Positions 1 through 7,035 of a stretch of 64,000 nt of DNA are shown here, piece by piece. The position numbers and the translations under genes were made by a program. The stretch spans positions 326,676 to 390,675 of the forward strand of contig NZ_VTHK01000003.1 of assembly GCF_009765355.1 (NCBI RefSeq). Direction: 5' to 3'. Each line of letters begins with the position of its first letter. Positions within the stretch are counted from its first letter, which is position 1. The notes under the pieces were generated by a model. It saw nothing but the letters and a program-made list of their open reading frames with translations. It was not told where the DNA came from and did not search any database. The DNA is from Amycolatopsis anabasis (GTDB lineage Bacteria; Actinomycetota; Actinomycetes; Mycobacteriales; Pseudonocardiaceae).

Positions 1-317
<317 letters not shown>

Positions 318-378
318 CTTAGGGGAGGCTCAACTACTACATTCGATCGTGACGTTCATCCCTATGCGAGGAGGACCC

Positions 379-1317
379 ATGCGGGTCGCGATGTTCGGCT
401 ACCAGACCTGGGGCCACCGCACGCTGCGGGCGCTGCTGGACTCGGAACACGAGGTGGTGCTGGTCGTCACGCATCCGAAGAGCGAGCACGCCTACGAGAA
501 GATCTGGTCCGATTCGGTCGCCGAACTGGCCGAGGCGCACGGCGTGCCGGTGCTGATCCGCAACCGTCCCGACGATCAGGAACTGCTGTCCCGGCTCAAG
601 GAAGCCGATCCGGACCTGATCGTCGCGAACAACTGGCGCACCTGGCTGCCGCCGGAGATCTACTCGCTGCCGCGGCTGGGCACGCTGAACGTGCACGACT
701 CGCTGCTGCCCGCCTACGCCGGTTTCTCGCCGCTGATCTGGGCTTTGATCAACGGCGAGCCCGAGGTGGGCGTGACCGCGCACATGATGGACGAGGGGCT
801 GGACGCCGGTGACATCGTGCTGCAGCGCGCGGTGCCGGTCGGTCCGCGCGACACGACCACGGACCTGTTCCACAAGACCGTCGACCTGATCGGCCCGATC
901 ACCGTGGACGCGCTGACGCTGCTCGCCTCGGGCGAGGCGAAACTCACCCCGCAGGACCGGTCCAAGGCCAGCTTCTTCCACAAACGGTCCATTGAGGACA
1001 GTCGGATCGACTGGACCTGGCCCGCCGAGGACCTCGACCGGCTCGTCCGCGCGCAGTCCGACCCGTACCCGAACGCGTTCACGGTCCACAAGGGCGAGCG
1101 GTTGCGCGTGGTCCGGGCTTCGGTGTCGAAGGGGCGCTACGGCGGCACACCCGGCCGGATCTTCATCCGCGAAGGCGACGGCGTGGTGATCGTCGCCGGC
1201 GCGGACGCGCGGCGGGGCCGCAACCACGGGCTGCTGCTCGAGCGGGTCCGCACCGAGGACGGTACGGAGTACCCGGCGACCGAGTACTTCCGCACCATGG
1301 GCGGGTATCTGGGGTAG
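379..1317 (+). CDS. Hydroxyornithine N-formyltransferase-like protein (methionyl-tRNA formyltransferase fold)
   Basis: A 312-residue protein of the formyltransferase fold that uses 10-formyl-tetrahydrofolate. The catalytic signature N-x-H-D-S-L-L-P is at about residues 104-111 and the GLDAGD segment at 140-145, matching the Asn/His/Asp triad of methionyl-tRNA formyltransferases. The start at 379 has GAGGAGG five bases upstream; an ATG at 349 has no comparable site. Because it diverges from an amino-acid N-hydroxylase over an iron box, the expected substrate is N5-hydroxyornithine (a CchA-like role) rather than initiator tRNA. Assignment to siderophore synthesis is inference from context. Confidence 0.85.
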   Translation: MRVAMFGYQTWGHRTLRALLDSEHEVVLVVTHPKSEHAYEKIWSDSVAELAEAHGVPVLIRNRPDDQELLSRLKEADPDLIVANNWRTWLPPEIYSLPRLGTLNVHDSLLPAYAGFSPLIWALINGEPEVGVTAHMMDEGLDAGDIVLQRAVPVGPRDTTTDLFHKTVDLIGPITVDALTLLASGEAKLTPQDRSKASFFHKRSIEDSRIDWTWPAEDLDRLVRAQSDPYPNAFTVHKGERLRVVRASVSKGRYGGTPGRIFIREGDGVVIVAGADARRGRNHGLLLERVRTEDGTEYPATEYFRTMGGYLG

Positions 1318-1321
1318 GCGC

Positions 1322-2749
1322 TTACTGGCCGATCACCGGCGGGGTGGTCCGGTCCAGGCCCTCGGTGCCGAAGAACTCGTTGGGATCGTTCTCCTGGAGG
1401 AACCCGGCGCGCTTGTGCTCCTTGTCCTCCTCCTTGCCCTTGCCGCCCGCACCCGCGGCGCCGGCGGGCATCCCCGCGGCGCCCTTGGCCCCGGCCGCCG
1501 CCCCGCCCTTGGCCGCCACCTCGGCGGCCCCGCGGGCGCCGGGCGCGCCCGATCCGGTGCCCTTGCCCGCGTTCGGGCCCTCGGGTGTCCCGGGCTGGGC
1601 GCCGGGTTTGGCGCCGGGTTTGGCGCCACCGGCGAACCCGGAGATCCGCCCGCCCGCGGAGCGCGCCGCGCTGCCGGGGAACCCGCGCCGGTTGCCCTCG
1701 CGAACCTGCTCACTGCCCAACTGTCCGAGCCCGGGCGCGGGGACGCCCAGCGCGGCAGCGGGCCCGAGCCCGGGTGCCGGGGTCCTCGTCCAGCCCGGAG
1801 GGTTCTGGTAACCGGGCGGCGTGATGCCCGGAACCTGACCCCGGCCGGAGTCCACGCCCGGCCGGAGGTCGTTCGGGCGCCCCGGCGGGACGTCGCCGCC
1901 GATGAACCCCGGCGGCGTCACCGAACTGGTGCCCGGCGGTTTGGCGATGCCCGGATCCACCGAGGAAACCTGCGTCCGCCCGTCGATCGGCGTCTCGACC
2001 GCCCCGGAGAACGGGAGTTTGGGTGGCTGCGCGAACGAAGGCTGGGTGGACCCGGTGCTGAACAAGGTCTGATCCCGGCCACTGACCACCGCGGCGGCCT
2101 GATCGTGCGCCTGCCGCTGGAGCTGCGCCTGCTGGTTCATATCGGACCAGGTGCTCAGCGCGTCGAAGACCTTGCCACCCGCCATCTGCTCCTTGGCGAG
2201 ATCCATGGACTCGTTGACACTCCGCCCGGCAGGCGGCGGCATCTGCTTCTGCGCCTCGACGAGCGCCGCGGACTGCTGGGAAAACCGGTTGGAGGCAAGG
2301 AAAGCGGAGTCACCGGAAGAGTCGGTCCACTTGGCCAACTCCCCGAAGAACCCGTGCGCCTGCTCGGCGGCCGGCCCCTGCCAGAGCGATTCCTCCTTCG
2401 CCGCGGCCTGCGTGAAGTTGAAGGACAATTCCTTCTGCGCGTTACCGAGATCGTTGAGGATCATCCCCTGCTCGTCCACGGCGTTCGGATCCACACCGTC
2501 GCGCACAAAGGAAACGAGCTGCTGATGCGGCACGGCACGATAATCCGCGTCCGACGGGTCAAGCCCCTCCCGAAATCCTTGGGCGAACGGCGACCCCACC
2601 TGAGCTTCGAGCCGCTGCCCTTCTTCGACCGAGTAACTACCCGCCACTCGGCCCGGGTCGCCACCGAACACGTTTCCGGACTCATCGGCATAGACCTCGG
2701 CTTCGTAGCGTCGGCGGCCGTACTTGGTCGGTCCATAAGGGTCAGTCAT
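1322..2749 (-). CDS. PPE-like ESX-associated protein with Gly/Pro/Ala-rich tail
   Basis: 475 residues. Residues 1-240 are mostly helical and polar, with LWQGPAAEQAH near 123-133 resembling the WxG/PPE helical-hairpin core. The middle and C-terminal regions are rich in Pro, Gly and Ala and look disordered. The last residues, DPNEFFGTEGLDRTTPPVIG, form a conserved-looking terminal motif of actinobacterial PPE-like proteins. GGGAGGG precedes the ATG. It is last in a minus-strand group with a DUF3558 lipoprotein, a small helical protein and EspG, consistent with a type VII secretion substrate or surface partner. The substrate role is inferred. Confidence 0.7.
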   Translation of the reverse strand: MTDPYGPTKYGRRRYEAEVYADESGNVFGGDPGRVAGSYSVEEGQRLEAQVGSPFAQGFREGLDPSDADYRAVPHQQLVSFVRDGVDPNAVDEQGMILNDLGNAQKELSFNFTQAAAKEESLWQGPAAEQAHGFFGELAKWTDSSGDSAFLASNRFSQQSAALVEAQKQMPPPAGRSVNESMDLAKEQMAGGKVFDALSTWSDMNQQAQLQRQAHDQAAAVVSGRDQTLFSTGSTQPSFAQPPKLPFSGAVETPIDGRTQVSSVDPGIAKPPGTSSVTPPGFIGGDVPPGRPNDLRPGVDSGRGQVPGITPPGYQNPPGWTRTPAPGLGPAAALGVPAPGLGQLGSEQVREGNRRGFPGSAARSAGGRISGFAGGAKPGAKPGAQPGTPEGPNAGKGTGSGAPGARGAAEVAAKGGAAAGAKGAAGMPAGAAGAGGKGKEEDKEHKRAGFLQENDPNEFFGTEGLDRTTPPVIGQ

Positions 2750-2767
2750 GGTCGAACCCTCCCCTGG

Positions 2768-3295
2768 TCACTGAACCTTCGGCAGTTTCGGTTCGAGCTT
2801 TTCCGCATATTGCTTGGCAATGGGGCATCCGTCGTCATGCACACCGGCGGTTACCCCAATGACGGCCCTCGCGTGCTCGGCGACCTCGATGGCGATGTCA
2901 CAGTTACCGCCCGCCTTCGCCGACTGCAATGCGCGCCGACCGTTGATGTCGGTACTCGTCGCGTTAGGGTCGGTCTTGGTGAACTCCGCCAAACCTTGAA
3001 CCGGATCGAGAGCAAGTCCGACGGCCCAGGCATCGATTTTCCCAGTATTGCATTCGTTGCGGGAAGTCTTGTTCACTCCCGGGTCAAAGCCCTGACCGGC
3101 GAGCAGATCATCGAGCACCTCGCAGGCATTCATTTCAGCAAAGACATCCTGGTTACCAGCGCTGGACGCCGCAGGCGTCGCAGCGGGCAGCGCCGTGCCA
3201 ACCTGTTTGCTCGAACACCCCGCCATAGCCAGCACCGCACACACGGCAACAGACGCTCCAAGACAGTGGAGGGTACGGGCGCTGGTCATAATCAC
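2768..3295 (-). CDS. DUF3558-family lipoprotein
   Basis: 175 residues with a lipoprotein signal peptide: short basic N-terminus, hydrophobic core, and lipobox L-A-M-A-G-C with Cys at about residue 26. The mature part has paired cysteines (near NACEVLDDL, RNECNTGK, GNCDIAI and DDGCPIAK), the pattern of DUF3558 proteins. Function of the family is unknown. It sits between the helical protein (stop at 3304) and the PPE-like gene in apparent co-transcription. The start may be GTG at 3295 or ATG at 3289. Confidence 0.8.
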   Translation of the reverse strand: MIMTSARTLHCLGASVAVCAVLAMAGCSSKQVGTALPAATPAASSAGNQDVFAEMNACEVLDDLLAGQGFDPGVNKTSRNECNTGKIDAWAVGLALDPVQGLAEFTKTDPNATSTDINGRRALQSAKAGGNCDIAIEVAEHARAVIGVTAGVHDDGCPIAKQYAEKLEPKLPKVQ

Positions 3296-3303
3296 CTAGT
3301 CCT

Positions 3304-3741
3304 TTAGTCCTTGAAAACACCGAGGCGCTTGGTAGCGGCTTCGTCTGCGGCGTTGTAGTTCTTCTTCGCGGTCTCAATCGCTTCGCGAATGGCGTCCAGC
3401 CCTTCCCGGAACTTGAGCATCACCTGCACCAGGGACTGCTCATCCGAGTCCATCGCGGTCAACACATGACTGGCGACCGTCTGCGCGTACTGATCATTGC
3501 CCAGCATCGGCGCTTGCTGAAGCTGCCCCAATCTCTTCGAGATGTCCTGGTGCTGCTTCTCCGCCGCTTTCAAAGCGTTCAGGAAGTGGGCGCCGCCTTC
3601 TTCGCTGATGGCCCAGCCGCCGGCCTTGGCTTTGCCGAGGAGGTCCTTGGCCCCGTCGGCGAACGCGTTCACCTGCTTGGCATCGCCCAACCCGCCGACG
3701 ACCGACTGCAGGAACGCGCTGCCCGAGTCTCCGTCCGCCAC
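3304..3741 (-). CDS. Small helical protein, probably ESX-associated
   Basis: 145 residues, almost entirely alpha-helical by composition, without a signal peptide or membrane segment. The GTG start is preceded by GGGGAGGA. No catalytic motif is visible. The heptad-like pattern in the C-terminal half and the position directly upstream of a DUF3558 lipoprotein and a PPE-like gene suggest a WXG100- or EsxB-like partner, although no clear W-x-G motif is present. I do not recognise the family with certainty. Confidence 0.6.
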   Translation of the reverse strand: MADGDSGSAFLQSVVGGLGDAKQVNAFADGAKDLLGKAKAGGWAISEEGGAHFLNALKAAEKQHQDISKRLGQLQQAPMLGNDQYAQTVASHVLTAMDSDEQSLVQVMLKFREGLDAIREAIETAKKNYNAADEAATKRLGVFKD

Positions 3742-3834
3742 GTCATTCCTCCCCGAATGCCCGAATCCGCGTTACCAGATGTATACCTACGGTAGCAACG
3801 GCGCGGTGGCCGCGTCTGCCGTTTCGCACAGTGT

Positions 3835-4638
3835 TCAGCCTCCGAGCGCGCGGTTGAGCCGTTCCCGCAGCCACTGCGCGATCCGGGACCGGTCGGCCGG
3901 GGTGAACGTGTGCCGCCGGGCGCCGTCGGGCAGGTCCTCGGTCGCCACGAAGAACCGGCCCTCGGTGGTGTCGAACCAGTTCAAGGCCGCCACCGGGACC
4001 TCCTTACCGCGCCGCACCTGGGTGTCGGGCTCGCGCACCGAGCATTCGATCACGCCGTAGCGCAGCATGGGGGCCGCGAAGAAGTGCTCCACCGGCCGCA
4101 TCGCTTGCATCCGGGGGTCGTCGGCGGGTTCGTCCACCCACGGGGTCGGCTCCGCCGGGCCGGTCTCCTTGGGCACCAGCACAGTGACCGGGCCGCCGAG
4201 CCGGGCGCGCCAGTCCGGCAGCACGGCGACCATTTCCGGCACGACGTGCTCCGGCCGCATCCGGTCGATCACCAGCCGCTCGCCGCGCTGGCTGCACAGG
4301 AAACCGAGGTCGCCCAGCCAGCCGCCGCGGTAGAGATAACGCGAATCGGTTTCCAGTACCTCCGCGACCTGGGTGAGCAGCACCCGCGGTGCGGACCAGG
4401 CCTTGAGCAGCTTCGCCAGGTCCTCGCGGGCCCCGTTCTGATCGGCAAGCCCGTCTTCGCGGAGCCGCCGCCAGGTGCGCGCCCGCTGCTCGGCGCGCTC
4501 GGTGAACGTCGGGCTCACGTACGGGATCTCGTACGGGTAGACCAACCGGCCGAGCCCGAGATCCTCGTCCAGAATGTCCATTTCTTCCAGAGTCGCACCG
4601 AACGACGCCAACCCGGAAACCCCCTGCCACCCACTCAA
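3835..4638 (-). CDS. EspG-family ESX secretion chaperone
   Basis: 267 residues as listed. The N-terminal pattern LEEMDILDEDLGLGRLVYP followed by TFTERAEQRARTWRRLREDGL is characteristic of EspG proteins, cytosolic chaperones that bind PE/PPE substrates of type VII secretion. The conserved regions continue through PVEHFFAAP and the C-terminal basic helix. The listed TTG start at 4638 has a weak ribosome site; TTG at 4611 or ATG at 4581 are alternatives. It precedes the ESX-associated genes on the same strand, so it probably serves the PPE-like protein encoded at 1322-2749. Confidence 0.8.
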   Translation of the reverse strand: MSGWQGVSGLASFGATLEEMDILDEDLGLGRLVYPYEIPYVSPTFTERAEQRARTWRRLREDGLADQNGAREDLAKLLKAWSAPRVLLTQVAEVLETDSRYLYRGGWLGDLGFLCSQRGERLVIDRMRPEHVVPEMVAVLPDWRARLGGPVTVLVPKETGPAEPTPWVDEPADDPRMQAMRPVEHFFAAPMLRYGVIECSVREPDTQVRRGKEVPVAALNWFDTTEGRFFVATEDLPDGARRHTFTPADRSRIAQWLRERLNRALGG

Positions 4639-4728
4639 GAACCTGTCACGATCGGTAATCGGGACAGGACTCGACGGTAGCGCAATCCCCCGGCGAGGTC
4701 AGCCCCTCGGCCCAGTGGAGCTTCCCGG

Positions 4729-4797
4729 TCGCGCACCCTGGTGTCGAACCAGGCACCCCGGGGACATGAATCCCGGGTGGCCGCCGGACCGTGCGCG
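4729..4797 (-). tRNA. tRNA-like gene with CAT anticodon and shortened D region
   Basis: The acceptor arms CGCGCAC and GTGCGCG pair perfectly, and the T arm is CCTGG-TTCGACA-CCAGG. The anticodon loop TTCATGT gives CAT, on a stem CGGGA/CCCCG with one A-C mismatch. Only 15 bases separate the acceptor from the anticodon stem, so the D arm is reduced, perhaps to GGT/ACC. Total 69 nt. C1-G72 pairing argues against an initiator tRNA. It may be a decayed or minimal elongator Met or Ile2 tRNA; function is doubtful. Last member of the array. Confidence 0.5.
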
Positions 4798-4805
4798 GTG
4801 GATCG

Positions 4806-4877
4806 TGCCCCTGCCAGGAGTCGAACCCGGATCTCCGGCTCCGGAAGCCGGCGTCGTGTCCGTTGGACCACAAGGGC
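4806..4877 (-). tRNA. tRNA-Arg(CCG)
   Basis: Acceptor GCCCTTG pairs with CAGGGGC (one T-G wobble), discriminator A. Anticodon stem CCGGC/GCCGG with loop TTCCGGA gives CCG. T arm CCGGG-TTCGACT-CCTGG. CCA is not encoded. Its T arm and 3' acceptor are nearly identical to those of the CAG tRNA at 5048-5121. Confidence 0.85.
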
Positions 4878-4887
4878 GGAGTTCGTG

Positions 4888-4960
4888 CTGCCCGTCGAGG
4901 GTTCGAACCTCGGTCTCCGGACTCAGAATCCGGCGTCAGTGCCAGCTTGACCAACGGGCA
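4888..4960 (-). tRNA. tRNA-Gln(CTG)
   Basis: Acceptor TGCCCGT pairs perfectly with ACGGGCA. T1-A72 and G73 are classic glutamine identity features. Anticodon stem CCGGA/TCCGG, loop TTCTGAG, anticodon CTG. The sequence differs widely from the usual actinobacterial tRNA-Gln as I remember it. Confidence 0.85.
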
Positions 4961-4967
4961 TCGGCGG

Positions 4968-5038
4968 CTCCCGGTCCAGGATTCGAACCTGGCTCCCCGG
5001 ATCCAAAGTCCGGGATGCTGCCGCTACACCAACCGGGA
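4968..5038 (-). tRNA. tRNA-Gln(TTG)
   Basis: Acceptor TCCCGGT pairs perfectly with ACCGGGA, with T1-A72 and G73. Anticodon stem CCGGA/TCCGG, loop CTTTGGA, anticodon TTG. T arm CCAGG-TTCGAAT-CCTGG. It shares its anticodon stem with three other members of the array. Confidence 0.85.
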
Positions 5039-5047
5039 CTGCCGAAG

Positions 5048-5121
5048 TACCCCTGCCAGGAGTCGAACCTGGACTGGCCGGATCCTGAATCCGGTGCCTC
5101 TACCAGTTGGGCTACAGGGGC
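5048..5121 (-). tRNA. tRNA with CAG (Leu) anticodon but short, class I variable loop
   Basis: Acceptor GCCCCTG pairs with CAGGGGT (terminal G-T wobble), discriminator A. Anticodon stem CCGGA/TCCGG, loop TTCAGGA, anticodon CAG, which reads the Leu codon CTG. The variable region is only about five bases, whereas bacterial tRNA-Leu has a long extra arm and is normally about 85 nt. T arm and acceptor closely match the array's tRNA-Arg(CCG), and the anticodon loop differs from it by one base (C to A at position 35). What amino acid it carries is uncertain. Confidence 0.75.
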
Positions 5122-5129
5122 GGGTGGAG

Positions 5130-5157
5130 CCGGCACCCCCACGCGCGGGGGTGCCGG
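5130..5157. terminator. GC-rich hairpin inside the tRNA array
   Basis: A perfect 11-bp stem (CCGGCACCCCC with GGGGGTGCCGG) and a six-base loop lie between tRNA-Glu(CTC) and the CAG tRNA. There is no T-run, so it could be an attenuating or processing hairpin rather than a simple terminator. It divides the array into four upstream and five downstream genes. Confidence 0.55.
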
Positions 5158-5161
5158 GGCG

Positions 5162-5233
5162 CAGCGCGTGCGGGGATCGAACCCGCGTCCCCGGATCGAG
5201 AGTCCGGTATCCGTTCCACTGGACCAACGCGCC
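5162..5233 (-). tRNA. tRNA-Glu(CTC)
   Basis: Acceptor GGCGCGT pairs with ACGCGCT (G1-T72 wobble), discriminator G. Anticodon stem CCGGA/TCCGG, loop CTCTCGA, anticodon CTC. T arm GCGGG-TTCGATC-CCCGC. Confidence 0.85.
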
Positions 5234-5238
5234 CGGCG

Positions 5239-5310
5239 TCGGGAACCCCCGAGTCGAACGGGGTGTCTCCTGATCCCAAATCAGGCGGGTTGCCGTCTCC
5301 CTCGTTCCCG
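5239..5310 (-). tRNA. tRNA-Pro(TGG)
   Basis: Acceptor CGGGAAC pairs perfectly with GTTCCCG. C1-G72 and A73 are typical of bacterial tRNA-Pro. Anticodon stem CCTGA/TCAGG, loop TTTGGGA, anticodon TGG. The D stem is three base pairs (GGG/CCC). One base separates it from the upstream tRNA-Glu(TTC). Confidence 0.85.
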
Positions 5311-5311
5311 G

Positions 5312-5384
5312 CAGCGCAGACGGGATTCGAACCCGTGTCCCCGGGGCGAAAACCCGGAATCCTCGGCCACTGGACGACTGCGCC
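5312..5384 (-). tRNA. tRNA-Glu(TTC)
   Basis: Acceptor GGCGCAG pairs with CTGCGCT (G1-T72 wobble), discriminator G. Anticodon stem CCGGG/CCCGG, loop TTTTCGC, anticodon TTC. T arm ACGGG-TTCGAAT-CCCGT. Confidence 0.85.
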
Positions 5385-5397
5385 TCGCTCGTGTCAG

Positions 5398-5471
5398 CAC
5401 CCCCGCGAGGATTTGAACCTCGGACCTCGGCGTTCGTAGCGCCGCGCTCTGTCCCACTGAGCTACGGGGGT
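5398..5471 (-). tRNA. tRNA-Arg(ACG)
   Basis: First gene of the array in the direction of transcription. Acceptor ACCCCCG pairs with CGGGGGT, discriminator G. D arm GCTC/GAGC. Anticodon stem CGGCG/CGCCG, loop CTACGAA, anticodon ACG. T arm CGAGG-TTCAAAT-CCTCG. A1-T72 is unlike the G1-C72 usual for the housekeeping tRNA-Arg(ACG). Confidence 0.85.
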
Positions 5472-5560
5472 CTGTGAAACCGCTCCACTGTGTAGTTCTC
5501 AAACAACCGCACCCGAAAAAGGGCGCGCGTGATCACCGCGAAAAGAATGGTTTTCCGGCA

Positions 5561-5605
5561 CGGCGAATAAAGAAAGCCGCCCTGATCGGTTTCCCGACGG
5601 GCGGC
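5561..5605 (-). terminator. Rho-independent terminator downstream of the small ORF
   Basis: On the minus strand GCCGCCC and GGGCGGC form the base of a hairpin that is followed directly by TTTCTTTATT. It ends the transcript of the 47-codon ORF at 5625-5768 and separates it from the tRNA array whose first gene starts at 5471. Confidence 0.75.
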
Positions 5606-5624
5606 TCCCTGATGTGCTGACGCG

Positions 5625-5768
5625 TTACGTCACACTCGGGGAGCCGAGCCCCTCAAGTCGCTGTTCTTGCAGGCGGAAGCCCCACGACCGCCCCATCATC
5701 GGGACGCGCGGCAGCGCCGCCACAGCCACCGGCTGTCGCGGGATCCGCACCCACCGCGTCGCGTTCAT
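5625..5768 (-). CDS. Possible 47-residue small protein
   Basis: ATG at 5768, TAA at 5625. AAGGGGAAG lies about five bases upstream of the ATG, a good ribosome site. The peptide is basic, with four prolines and three tryptophan/phenylalanine residues clustered around WVRIP and RSWGF; it has no signal peptide or membrane segment. A strong terminator follows 20 bases after the stop. I do not recognise the family. Codon third positions are G/C-rich, as in neighbours. Coding status is inferred from the ribosome site and terminator only. Confidence 0.45.
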   Translation of the reverse strand: MNATRWVRIPRQPVAVAALPRVPMMGRSWGFRLQEQRLEGLGSPSVT

Positions 5769-5835
5769 GGTCACTTCCCCTTCAATCGCGTGAACTGATA
5801 CCAGTGTGCGTCACCGGCGATTCCTCGTCAACGCA

Positions 5836-6141
5836 TTAATTGGGGTGATCGAGCCAATCGTCGGTCTCGCGGAATCGACCGAGTCCGACGGCATCGAACT
5901 CGTCGTGATGGTCGCGCTTGTCGACGCCGAGTCGCCGGAGCGCTTGGGAGATCGGACTGCCGTCGGCCGGCGGCGGCTCATTCTCGGCGAGGTGGAGCGG
6001 ACCGAGGACAACGTGCCCGCCATCCCATACCTGCGCGGTCTCCGAGCTTGCCCCGCCGAAGTACTCGGCTTCGAGGTAGGCGACCGCGTCGGACAACGCG
6101 TCGGTTATCGGGAGCAGCGACAACTGCTGACCAAGAGGCAC
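5836..6141 (-). pseudogene. Hypothetical protein, possibly truncated remnant
   Basis: The minus strand encodes about 101 residues from a GTG at 6141 to TAA at 5836, including AYLEAEYFGGASSETAQVW and GSPISQALRRLGV, which read as genuine, acidic globular protein. The reading frame continues upstream through GRGYGAAHIVPLGQQ without an ATG, GTG or TTG. From memory, related actinobacterial proteins are longer, start near a GYGAAH-like segment and carry an additional 30-40 residues before the AEYFGG segment. This suggests loss of the start codon and an internal deletion. Alternatively it is a short functional gene starting at the GTG. Function is unknown. Confidence 0.45.
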
Positions 6142-6249
6142 GATGTGCGCGGCCCCGTAGCCGCGGCCAGGTTCTGCAAAACCTGGTGAGCGGCTACGAC
6201 CGCCTCGAGGCAGTACCTGAACCGTTCCGATTCGGTCGCTGGTTGTGGG

Positions 6250-6331
6250 TGGCAGGTGAGGGATTCGAACCCCCGAAGGCTGAGCCGTCTGATTTACAGT
6301 CAGATCCCTTTGGCCGCTTGGGTAACCTGCC
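6250..6331 (-). tRNA. tRNA-Tyr(GTA)
   Basis: Acceptor GGCAGGT pairs perfectly with ACCTGCC, discriminator A. Anticodon stem TCTGA/TCAGA with loop CTGTAAA gives GTA. A long variable arm (CGGCTCAGCC region) makes it class II, as expected for bacterial tRNA-Tyr. Unlike the array genes it looks like a normal housekeeping tRNA. Confidence 0.95.
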
Positions 6332-6360
6332 GGGGCCGGACGAACCGGCCGACGAAGAGA

Positions 6361-6388
6361 GTACCTAACGCCGTGGCGGGGGCTGCAA
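6361..6388 (-). promoter_or_regulatory. Possible promoter for tRNA-Tyr
   Basis: On the minus strand TTGCAG (6383-6388) and TAGGTAC (6361-6367) are spaced like weak -35 and -10 elements, about 30 bases ahead of the mature tRNA 5' end at 6331. Confidence 0.35.
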
Positions 6389-6537
6389 CCGGTATACCCG
6401 GCCGGGGGCGGCAGGGCCTTCCGGAGCCTTCCGCCGGGGACAGCTGCACGCGCCGGGGCACGCTTTTCGTCCCGGTGCCGATCGACAGGGCTAGGGTTGG
6501 GCAACCTGAACGAGCCGAGTGCGAGGTGTGAGGACAC

Positions 6538-7029
6538 GTGGCGGATCCCTCTTTCGACGTGGTGAGCAAGGTCGACCGGCAGGAGGTGGACAACGCGCTG
6601 AACCAGGCCGGTAAGGAGCTCTCCACCCGCTTCGACTTCCGCGGCGTCAACGCCAAGGTCGCCTGGGCGGGTGAGGAAGCCATCACCATCGAGGCGGAGA
6701 CCGAGGAGCGGGCGCTCGCGGCGGTCGAGGTGTTCAAGGAGAAGCTGATCAAGCGGGGCATCTCGCTCAAGGCGTTCGAGGCCGGGGAGCCCGCGGTTTC
6801 CGGGAAGATCTACAAGGTCAACGGCAAGATCATCCAGGGCATCGCCTCGGACAAGGCCAAGCAGATCGCCAAGTACATCCGCGACGAGGGCCCGAAGGGC
6901 GTCCAGGCGCAGATCCAGGGCGACCAGTTGCGGGTGTCCGGCAAGAAGAAGGACCACCTGCAGGACGTCATCGCGCTGCTGAAGAACAAGGACTTCGAGA
7001 TCGCGCTGCAGTTCACCAACTACCGGTGA
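6538..7029 (+). CDS. yajQ: YajQ-family nucleotide/c-di-GMP-binding protein
   Basis: 163 residues, the normal length of YajQ proteins. The sequence begins [19 protein letters not shown] and ends [13 protein letters not shown], both hallmark ends of the family. Two ferredoxin-like domains are expected; members bind nucleotides or cyclic di-GMP and act in the cytosol, sometimes affecting transcription. GTG start with GTGAGGAC upstream. It stands alone, diverging from tRNA-Tyr and convergent with the GH84 gene. HtpX and a polyprenyl synthase elsewhere in this window are linked to a YajQ gene in mycobacteria. Confidence 0.93.
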   Translation: MADPSFDVVSKVDRQEVDNALNQAGKELSTRFDFRGVNAKVAWAGEEAITIEAETEERALAAVEVFKEKLIKRGISLKAFEAGEPAVSGKIYKVNGKIIQGIASDKAKQIAKYIRDEGPKGVQAQIQGDQLRVSGKKKDHLQDVIALLKNKDFEIALQFTNYR

Positions 7030-7035
7030 GCTTGG

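Noticed and set aside
4574..5439. Overlapping open frames in both strands of the tRNA array
   Set aside because: Each consists of repeated translations of tRNA T arms and acceptor stems (SNLDW-, PGFEP-like repeats), not protein.
4729..5471. Integrative element or prophage at the tRNA array
   Set aside because: No integrase, attachment repeat, replication or capsid gene is found within the window on either side.
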